Assembly (NCBI GenBank): GCA_004335835.1
Contig: RWJK01000721.1
Span: 4,617 to 17,912 of the forward strand
Length of the DNA stretch: 13,296 bases
Origin: Scenedesmus sp. ARA3
Taxonomy: Eukaryota > Chlorophyta > Chlorophyceae > Sphaeropleales > Scenedesmaceae
Reading direction: 5' to 3'
In this document: piece by piece, positions 7,733-13,296 of the stretch
Layout: the number at the start of each line of letters is the position of its first letter
Numbering within the stretch: the first letter of the stretch is position 1
The notes under the pieces: model-generated
Told to the model about the DNA's origin: nothing
The model's database searches: none
What the model saw: the letters and a program-made list of their open reading frames with translations, nothing else
Position numbers and translations under genes: made by a program

Positions 7733-9019
7733 CTTGAGGGTGTTCTTAGGGAGGACAGTAAACTATTGCAGCGGCTAGCAATCAGTCTGGGATGGCAGTG
7801 GTGGCCTGCAAGTAGCACACACACAAGATGATATGCCATGCACAGCAGCACAGCAGCGCTGCTAGCATGCCATGCTGGCAGCGCCGCCGCAGTACTGCTA
7901 TACTACATAGTACAGGCACTAGCAGGTACAATGCTGTCACTTGAAACCGTTGCATAGGCTGCACCATGTGCTACTGCTGCACTCTACAGTGGACAGCTGT
8001 CCAACCAAGTGACAACTGCCAAGACTTCAACTTCCCCCGCCTAATCTACATGGGGCACACAGTAGAGTGTGTACGTGTAACAGCGTCCCGTCCCAGACGC
8101 TGCAGGCGCCCCAACTGTCGAGAATGAGCCACAGACTTCGAATCAGGCGCGATACGACTACTGCTGTTGCAAAGTACGTGCAGTAGGCGCATACTCCTCT
8201 GAAAAGTGACGAAGTACCATATTATCATACAATATGTCATTTGAACCAGCTGAAACGGTAAATCCAACGCGCAGCCCAACGTACCACGGAAAGCCCCTCC
8301 AACCAACCACATCTGTGCGGCAAAAAGCACTTCAAACCGGGTTGAGTAAGCTCACCGATGTGTATCGCCTTGGCTTTTGAGGAGTTTCAGTTTGCCAGCC
8401 CTGCTGGAAGCTTGAAACGACCGGATCTCCGAAACAAGCCCTGAGGTTTCTGCGCTTGCACAATAGCACACAAGGTGCAACTAAGCTTACTAAAACCCTT
8501 CAGTGCTCAATCTTAGCCTGTGCACCGCGTTGTGGCGCACTTATCGTCAGCCAGATCCACTGGCCATGGGCGACCAGTGTAACAACTTCTGTGTCACAAT
8601 GTGAACAACGCTGCCGCAAGCTGACATTTTTTAAAGTGAAAACAAACTTGCAGAATATAAGTATCGTAGCGCTGGAAGCCCACGTGCACCACCAGTGACA
8701 TGTGAGATGTGGTACAGTGGCTGAGCAGCTGCTCATGAGCAGCAGCCTGGTGGGCAAAGCGCCCGGACTGCTAGTGCCAGGGCCTGCCCCGTGAGGCCAC
8801 CACAAGGGAGCCACCACCTGCTGGTAGAACCAAATACAAGACTCGCGCTTGTCTTTCTCACTGTGTTGGCACAAAGAACCCTGGACGAGGCGCTGGTGCT
8901 GAGCAGCGTGCATGCGGGCCCCTTGAAACGTATCAGGCACAATGACGATGCTACGCTGCCCCAGACTGCAACGAACCAAGGCAAATGCATAGAAACAGTG
9001 CTGGAACAGGCGAGCCCCG

Positions 9020-9051
9020 CCTCCGCTAGCGGAGGGGAGCGCTCCCCTCCG
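9020..9051. repeat. Overlapping perfect palindromes, GC-rich
   Basis: A 16-bp perfect palindrome (cctccgctagcggagg, 9020-9035) overlaps a 22-bp perfect palindrome centred at 9040/9041 (9030-9051). More short palindromic GC-rich sequence follows to about 9075 (for example cctgcagg). The local GC content is far above the flanks. Confidence 0.92.
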
Positions 9052-9078
9052 GCCCTCAGGCCCTGCAGGCCCGCATCA

Positions 9079-9145
9079 GGCTGATGCTCCTCACTAGTAG
9101 TGGGCTGATGCTCCTCACTAGGCTGATGCTCCTCACTAGTAGTGG
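9079..9145. repeat. Short tandem repeat, three units of 18-24 bp
   Basis: ggctgatgctcctcactag occurs at 9079-9097, 9103-9121 and 9121-9139. The first and third are extended by tagtg. It directly adjoins the palindromic cluster. Confidence 0.9.
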
Positions 9146-9462
9146 GCTGCCATGCATGCAATGATGCCATGCCCGTCATGACGCGGCATCATGCCATCAT
9201 CTTACAGGCTGCTGTTCATCAGCTGCCGTGCTTGGGTGCTGCCATCATCCCCAAAGATCAGCATCAGCCTGAAGTGTACTGCGTTGCCGTGGCGTCTTGC
9301 ATTCACTCATCTTGAGGTTTGCTTCCGTTCTGCCTGCAGGCTTTACGCGGGTGTCACCCAGGACAGTCCTGTGTTGCGACCTTGTGCACGATATCGTGCC
9401 ACCGATGGTGTCTTGTGTTCTTGCGTCGTGTCTGCACCCTGTTATGCAAGCAGCTCAACTGC

Positions 9463-9483
9463 TGCCAGGCAAGTTGCCTGGCA
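9463..9483. repeat. Perfect inverted repeat, 10-bp arms, 1-base loop
   Basis: tgccaggcaa and ttgcctggca flank a single g. It lies in the probable SDR 3' UTR or just beyond. It could form a hairpin in DNA or RNA; no T-run follows, and no function can be assigned. Confidence 0.8.
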
Positions 9484-9562
9484 ACCCTTTACAAGGCCTT
9501 GCCATGACAAAGCCTGCCTTGTTGTTCTTCAAATTAGAGGGATATAGTTTGCCTGATCAGTG

Positions 9563-9567
9563 TTACA
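9563..9567 (-). terminator. Candidate TGTAA polyadenylation signal of the SDR gene
   Basis: TGTAA on the minus strand about 287 bases after the SDR stop codon. TGTAA is the usual polyadenylation signal of chlorophycean nuclear genes, and such 3' UTR lengths are common there. Other minus-strand TGTAA motifs at 9489-9493 and 9202-9206 are alternatives. Confidence 0.4.
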
Positions 9568-9853
9568 ACAATCTCAACAACACACGAATGCTGAACTTGC
9601 ATAGACAACGTGACTGAAGTGCACTGCAGCCGCCAGTCTGGCTGAGCATCATGCTGCAAAGCAGGCATCCGCCACACAACGGCAATTTGCCGAGGAAACA
9701 TGCAGATGCAGAACGTGACAAACCAGCACCGACAAATAATCGGCACGGCCAATCCAGGTAACCATGCCGCTTCGCAAGCATCACAGCTACCACAGCAGTG
9801 TGCAGCGCCACGATCACTGAGCACTTTTAGCAGAACCATGCCCTGGCACCTGT

Positions 9854-10009
9854 TCAGCCGCTGACAACAACGCCGCCGTTGGGGTGCAGGGTCTGGCCGC
9901 TGACGTAGCTGCCGTCCTCGCTGGCCAGGAACACGTAGCAGGTGGCGCACTCGCAAGGCTGGCCGGCCCGGCCCATGGGCACAGAGTCACCCAGCTTCTC
10001 CAGCTTCTC
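9854..10009 (-). CDS. SDR exon D: terminal exon
   Basis: The acceptor GTGCAG ends at 10010. Fifty-one codons begin EKLEKLGDSVPMGRAGQPCE, include YVFLASEDGSYVSGQ and end LHPNGGVVVSG before TGA. P-M-x-R-x-G-Q-P and the SSYxTGQ-like, HPNGG segments are typical C-terminal SDR landmarks. Ten truncated copies of its 5' end lie upstream in the preceding intron. Confidence 0.95.
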   Translation of the reverse strand, partial: EKLEKLGDSVPMGRAGQPCECATCYVFLASEDGSYVSGQTLHPNGGVVVSG

Positions 10010-12469
10010 CTGCACATCCCAAAACAGCAAGCAGAGGACAAGAGGCACATGCTCAAAGGATAACCAAATGCAGCTCGACGCCTTGGCACAGAGTTGCCCA
10101 GGCTCACAACCCTCTTCTGCAAGCGCAGGGTTCAGGCTCAAGGAGGCATGCAGATGCAGTGCACAGCAGCAAGGGCTGGCCGGGTCGGCCCATGGGCACA
10201 GAGTCACCCAGCTTCTCCAGCTTCTCCTGCAAGCAGGAAACACATTGATAGGCAGGAGGAGGCAGAGCAGGGCACAAGCGCTGCGGTTCAGTGCACTATC
10301 GTACGGCTGGCCGGGGTGGCGTATGGCACAGAGTCACCCAGCTTCTCCAGCTTCTCCTGTAGGCATAAGAAGCAGTAAAACAACGGAAAGATGAGCGGTT
10401 GGGTGCACAATCAAGGGATATGCAGAGGGCTGGCCGGGGCACTTCATTGGCACAGAATCATCCATGCCCTCCAGCTTCTCCTGCAAGCAGCAACCACCAG
10501 TATGGTGGCATCGTTCAATCAGCAGTGCGGCCTAAATGCTGCTAATGGCATAGCAGCAGGGCTGGCCAGCACGCCATGGGCACAGACTTGCCCAGCTTCT
10601 CAAACTTCTCCTGTAGACATAGAGATAAGCAGCAGAAAGCGGAGCAGTGTGCAGCACATTCAAGAGACATGCAGATGCAGCTGAGTGCATGTTGGCAGGA
10701 CTTGTCAGGGCGGCCCATGGCACAAATTCACTCAGGCTCTCGAGCTTATCCTGTAATGCAAATGCATTAACAATGCAGCGAGGCACTGAGAGCAACACAA
10801 ATTCACTCAGGCTCTCGAGCTTATCCTGCAATGCAAATGCATTAACAATGCAGCGAGGCACTGAGAGCAACACAAAACAGCAAGGCAATATGCAAATGCT
10901 GCCCCAGGCAGCCTAGTCCAGTGTGCACTTGCAGATCTGGGCGGGGCAGCACATGGGCGGCGAGTCGCGCCAGGCTCTCGAGCTTCCCCTGTACACATGT
11001 GTGACACATACTAGCAGCACTGTGGCAGATGAGGGGATGCACAATGCAGCGGCCCAGTGCACATGTAAGGGTGCCCCATGGGCCCTGCATCGCCTGAGCT
11101 CTTGATAGTCTCCTGTGGCCAGATGGATCAGAAGATCAAACATGACACTGTCTTGTTGCACCTCTGATCCACCTGCCCACAGGAGAATCAAAGCGCGTGC
11201 AGATGCGACTCAATGCATGGAAGCAGGCCTCTGCCAAGAGAGGCCCATGGGCACGGAAACACCCGGGCTCTTTTAGCTTCTCCTGTGCGCAGATACACAG
11301 GCTGCATATGTGTTATCCGTAAGCCACGAATACAGAGGACACACAGGTACAGCAGAGTGCGTAAGGTATGGCTGCCTGGGGCATGGATATACCCAGGTTC
11401 TCGACCTTGTTTTGCGGTGCAGCGATTGGATAAGGAACGCCTACGCCATCGGTGCACCGCAGAAGAAGGTCGAGGACGGTGTGGGGCATGTGGAAGCACG
11501 GCTCGAAAGCACAGGGACACATGAGTGGCACCAGCTCAGTTGTCGTTGGCGTTGCCAGCCAGTGGCTGATGGGACGCCTTGCATCACAGTGCAGCAGAGC
11601 AGAACAGAGCAAGCAGAGCCAAGCAGGAGCTGCAGACGCTTATCATGCTGGCATTGCACGTCACTCACGCCTAGAAAGGTGGCGGGCTGCAGTGGTTTCC
11701 ACATACCTCAGGCACCTTGATTACAAAGCAAATCAAAGCATCCCTCAACCCTAAACCCAGCACGAATAATGATTTCCACACTAACACTCACTCCTGGGAA
11801 GGTGGCGGGCTGCAGGGGCGTCCAGATGGGGCCAGGGGCCACTGCGTTAACACGGATGCCCTTGGACACCAGCTGGTTGCTCAGCGCACGCGTGAAGGAG
11901 ATCTGCGAAGCACAGCAGCAGCAGCAGCAGCAGCGGCAGCAGCCGTGTACACGACGCTGTTAGTGGATGCATGTTAGCCTGAGTTTTGTTGTGCGCTGTT
12001 TAGCAGCCTGTGACTTGCAGCAACACTTCTTGCAACTGCTGGCATCTGGCAGCTGCTAGTTGCAGGGCCTGCATGTGGCAGTGGCTGACAGTCCATGTGC
12101 AGCACCGTCCTGCCTTTGCTCCCTTGGTTAAGGTGTAGTTCACAAGGTGCTGGCAGATCAAAGCAGAAGGTGCCCAACTGCTTGAGTTGCATGTGCCTGC
12201 TGGTGTGTGTGTTTGCTCACCTGTGCTCCCTTGGTTGAGGATAGTCAACCAGGCGCTGAGAGCTCCACAAGCAGAGAACCAACTGCTTGAACTGCATGTG
12301 CTCCCTGTTGATTTCATCGATCTCAAAGTGTGCCGCACCTGAGCTCCCTTGGTTGAGGAGTAGTCAACGAGGCCTGGGCTGCCCTTGTAGGCTGTGACGC
12401 TGCTGGTGTTGATGATGGAGGCACCCTCCTTCATGTGAGGCAGCGCAGCCTGTGCAGCAGCAGCAGGGC

Positions 12470-12539
<70 letters not shown>

Positions 12540-13080
12540 GGTGTTGATGATGGAGGCGCCCTCCTTCATGTGAGGCAGCGCAGCCTGTGCAGCAGCAGCA
12601 GCAGCAGCAGTGGTGTCCGTAGCGGTGGCAGCAGCAGCAGCAGCAGTGGTGTCAGTGTTGGTGATGGCAGCAGCGACAGCACGTGCCATTGCACTGGCAA
12701 GAGCACAGCAGGCAACAGCAGTGAGGTTCACATCCTCCCCATCACTTGCTTTTCCTCAAGCCTCATGGTAGTCTGCTGCACCTGGGCAATTTGCGTCTTG
12801 ATTTGTGGTGACTTCAGAGATTGACACATAAAGCTGCACGCAGTGGAAGCAGAACGCAGTTAAAAAAAAAGCATAACACAACGTAGCGCACCAAAACGGC
12901 AGCCAGCCGCACCTGGGCCATGTAGAAGTAGCCAAACACGTTTATGGAGAAGGTGGAGACCAGCTGTGCCGGGTCAATTTTGGTGAAGTCTGTCTGCATG
13001 TGCTGCTGCGCGGCGTTGTTGACCAGGACGTCCAGGCGGCCAAATTCTGCCACTGTCTTCTCAACCACCTCCTTGGCAGT
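9854..13080 (-). CDS. Short-chain dehydrogenase/reductase, glucose/ribitol dehydrogenase-homologue type (3' part, 4 exons)
   Basis: NAD(P)-dependent oxidoreductase of the classical SDR family. The 5' part, with the TGxxxGxG cofactor motif, lies beyond the right edge. Visible exons on the minus strand are 13080-12913, 12449-12339, 11902-11792 and 10009-9854, all phase 0, encoding the last 181 residues plus a TGA stop (9856-9854). Motifs by fragment position: VLVNNAA (18-24), SINVFGY (46-51, structural Asn47), INTSS with the catalytic Ser (71-73), YSSTK giving Tyr86 and Lys90, APGPIWTP (115-122) and HPNGG (172-176). Plant glucose/ribitol dehydrogenase homologues and bacterial YhdF/YghA-type SDRs share the HMKEGxSIIN, YxxxKG and PGPIWTPL signatures and the HPNGG end. 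The true substrate is unknown. The introns hold many truncated exon copies. Confidence 0.9.
10170..11415 (-). repeat. Array of ten truncated copies of the SDR terminal-exon 5' end
   Basis: Segments resembling the acceptor plus first 45-60 bases of exon D recur with exon-like first bases at about 10226, 10356, 10480, 10610, 10750, 10825, 10988, 11112, 11282 and 11411 (minus strand). Spacing is 75-170 bp, mostly near 130. The nearest copy (10226) is almost identical to exon D through GDSVPMG. Copies further upstream are progressively more divergent, and the last is recognisable only as KVENLG. Most keep an AG directly before the exon-like start. None continues past the GRAGQP region, so none is a complete exon. 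Confidence 0.9.
10721..10870. repeat. 75-bp near-perfect tandem duplication
   Basis: 10721-10795 is repeated at 10796-10870 with one visible difference (t10753 versus c10828). The unit holds one divergent copy of the exon D 5' end plus intron sequence. Within the array it is the shortest period and a recent event. Confidence 0.93.
11401..11473. repeat. Imperfect inverted repeat, arms about 28-30 bp
   Basis: 11401-11430 and the reverse complement of 11444-11473 share most positions (tcgacctt, tgcggtgca and cgat blocks), with a loop of about 13 bases. The left arm is the most diverged copy of the SDR exon D start, so the right arm looks like an inverted copy of the same boundary. Confidence 0.7.
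11669..11704 (-). pseudogene. Truncated copy of SDR exon C (3' side)
   Basis: Reads MWKPLQPATFLG followed by GTGAGTG, compared with IWTPLQPATFPG and GTGAGTG in exon C. It lies 123 bp downstream of exon C with no matching acceptor. Confidence 0.8.
11792..11902 (-). CDS. SDR exon C: PGPIWTP loop
   Basis: The acceptor TTCGCAG ends at 11903 and the donor GTGAGT begins at 11791. The 37 codons begin ISFTRALSNQLVSKGIRVNA and end VAPGPIWTPLQPATFPG, covering the helix after the catalytic Lys and the conserved Pro-Gly loop over the cofactor. A copy of the last 12 or so codons with a GTGAGT donor lies 123 bp downstream (11669-11704). Confidence 0.93.
11913..11945. repeat. CAG run before the SDR exon C acceptor
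   Basis: (CAG)7 at 11913-11933, then cgg and further cag triplets, 10 bases from the exon C acceptor. Confidence 0.9.
12115..12152 (-). pseudogene. Truncated copy of SDR exon B (3' side), second
   Basis: Reads HLVNYTLTKGAK, related to the GLVDYSSTKGAQ end of exon B, about 107 bp beyond the first copy. The donor is lost: GGCAGG stands where GTGAGC or GTGCGG would be. A flanking intron segment (plus-strand caactgcttgarttgcatgtg) is shared at 12175-12195 and 12280-12300, showing the duplication included intron. Confidence 0.7.
12221..12258 (-). pseudogene. Truncated copy of SDR exon B (3' side), first
   Basis: Matches the end of exon B (region GLVDYSSTKGAQ) with a one-base deletion that breaks the frame. 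It keeps a good donor, GTGAGC, at 12220-12215. It lies 118 bp downstream of the true exon end. Confidence 0.75.
12339..12449 (-). CDS. SDR exon B: catalytic Ser, Tyr and Lys
   Basis: The acceptor TGCACAG ends at 12450, preceded by CTG triplets rather than an ordinary pyrimidine tract. The donor GTGCGG begins at 12338. The 37 codons AALPHMKEGASIINTSSV, then TAYKGSPGLVDYSSTKGAQ, carry the catalytic Ser and YxxxK. A copy of the 5' half lies upstream (12540-12584) and two copies of the 3' half lie downstream (12221-12258 and 12115-12152). Confidence 0.93.
12451..12660. repeat. CAG microsatellites in SDR intron A-B, including (CAG)18
   Basis: Uninterrupted (CAG)18 at 12485-12538, with further interrupted CAG runs at 12456-12484 and 12591-12655, surrounding the duplicated exon B start. 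On the sense strand these are CTG repeats directly upstream of the acceptor. Confidence 0.95.
12540..12584 (-). pseudogene. Truncated copy of SDR exon B (5' side)
   Basis: Encodes AALPHMKEGASIINT with the same TGCACAG acceptor as exon B, 135 bp upstream of it. It is followed on the sense strand by 18 uninterrupted CTG triplets. It stays in frame through the repeat with exon B, so an isoform with a poly-Ala insertion is formally possible. Confidence 0.88.
12913..13080 (-). CDS. SDR exon A: NNA motif
   Basis: The acceptor CCCTGCAG follows a clear pyrimidine-rich tract (sense TTATTTTTCCCCC) and ends at 13081. The donor GTGCGG begins at 12912. The 56 codons begin TAKEVVEKTVAEFGRLDVLV, continue NNAAQQ and end FGYFYMAQ. 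NNA is the adenine-pocket motif and Asn47 the structural catalytic-tetrad Asn of classical SDRs. A truncated copy of its first 60 or so bases stands 129 bp upstream (13147-13209). Confidence 0.92.
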
Positions 13081-13146
13081 CTGCAGGGGGAAAAATAACA
13101 TGAAGAAAAGGCAGGGCTGTGGTGAGGCAATGATGGCGGCATTGCT

Positions 13147-13209
13147 GTTGACCAGGAGGTCCAGTCTGCCAAACTCAGCCACTGTCTTCTCTGCCACCTC
13201 CTTAGCGGT
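13147..13209 (-). pseudogene. Truncated copy of SDR exon A (5' side)
   Basis: Encodes TAKEVAEKTVAEFGRLDLLV then VNS, almost the same as exon A. It has its own CTGCAG acceptor (AG at 13211-13210) but no strong GT donor at its end. The sequence runs straight into the pyrimidine tract and acceptor of the true exon. If included in the mRNA it would read through in frame into exon A, so an insertion isoform is formally possible. Confidence 0.85.
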
Positions 13210-13231
13210 CTGCAGATCTACACATGCACAT

Positions 13232-13256
13232 TGCATTACATTACATTATATTACAT
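13232..13256. repeat. ATTAC pentanucleotide repeat
   Basis: cattacattacattatattaca forms a short AT-rich pentamer run in the SDR intron near the right edge. Nothing else is recognised from 13213 to 13296. Confidence 0.75.
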
Positions 13257-13296
13257 GCTCCACTCAACGAGGAGTGGGAACCCCAGTCAGGAGCCA

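Larger units (their letters stand above)
7733..9853. other. Intergenic region between the two genes
   Basis: This stretch of about 2.1 kb lies between the 3' end of the SDR gene and the start of the GulLO-like gene, both transcribed leftwards. No convincing coding exon or TATA box was recognised. It should hold the SDR 3' UTR (right part) and the GulLO-like promoter and 5' UTR (left part). Notable structures are a 16-bp palindrome at 8728-8743, nested GC-rich palindromes at 9020-9051, repeats at 9079-9139 and an inverted repeat at 9463-9483. Confidence 0.6.

Noticed and set aside
8728..8743. 16-bp perfect palindrome gctgctcatgagcagc.
   Set aside because: Short palindromes made of CAG/CTG words are expected by chance in this triplet-rich sequence; no context suggests a function.
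8500..8979. 159-codon minus-strand frame in the intergenic region.
   Set aside because: No recognisable domain, it overlaps frames on both strands and has no supporting splice or codon pattern.
9079..9145. Possible terminal repeats of a small transposon near the palindromic cluster.
   Set aside because: No matching inverted termini, target-site duplication or transposase could be identified.
9191..9547. 118-codon plus-strand frame.
   Set aside because: No family resemblance; it covers the probable SDR 3' UTR and an inverted repeat.
10170..11415. Regularly spaced repeats that could suggest a CRISPR array.
   Set aside because: The units are diverged copies of a splice acceptor and coding exon with variable spacing, in a eukaryotic intron.

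Overview
The window looks like nuclear DNA of a green alga, most likely a chlorophyte of the Chlamydomonadales (Volvox/Haematococcus/Chlamydomonas relatives). The reasons are many short exons, introns packed with CAG/CTG microsatellites and minisatellites, donors of the GTGAGT/GTGCGG type, chlorophyte-style TGTAA motifs downstream of one gene, and a GC-rich cluster of nested palindromes resembling those of volvocalean organelle genomes. The species cannot be fixed from the sequence alone.

Two protein genes are visible, both on the minus strand. Gene 1 (7732 down to 814) can be assembled into 11 exons with consistent GT..AG borders and phases. It gives a 658-residue predicted protein with a signal peptide, an FAD-binding PCMH-type domain, a sugar-lactone-oxidase C-terminal domain and a six-cysteine tail. 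It resembles the plant L-gulono-1,4-lactone oxidase-like (GulLO) family. Gene 2 (from beyond the right edge down to 9854) is the 3' part of a classical short-chain dehydrogenase/reductase of the glucose/ribitol dehydrogenase-homologue type. Four exons encode the last 181 residues, including the NNA motif, the catalytic Ser, the YxxxK motif and the C-terminus. Its Rossmann glycine motif lies outside the window.

Layout from left to right: 1-470 holds a 25-26 bp minisatellite, a GGT tract and a 20 bp minisatellite. 471-813 is the 3' flank of gene 1. 814-7732 is gene 1, with a 32 bp minisatellite in intron 4 and a long CTG-rich tract (sense strand) in intron 1. 7733-9853 is intergenic, with palindromes and short repeats near 9011-9139. 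9854-13080 is the visible coding part of gene 2. 13081-13296 is intron carrying a truncated exon copy.

The most unusual property is that the introns of both genes contain truncated copies of the neighbouring exons, and the copies follow one rule. Copies of an exon's 5' end (with acceptor) always lie upstream of the true exon. Copies of an exon's 3' end (usually with donor) always lie downstream of it. About 20 such copies are visible, including a run of ten in front of the last exon of gene 2. This is what repeated tandem duplication across splice junctions would leave behind, and it suggests a mechanism of intron growth. No functional link between the two genes is evident beyond both being predicted oxidoreductases acting on sugar-like substrates.
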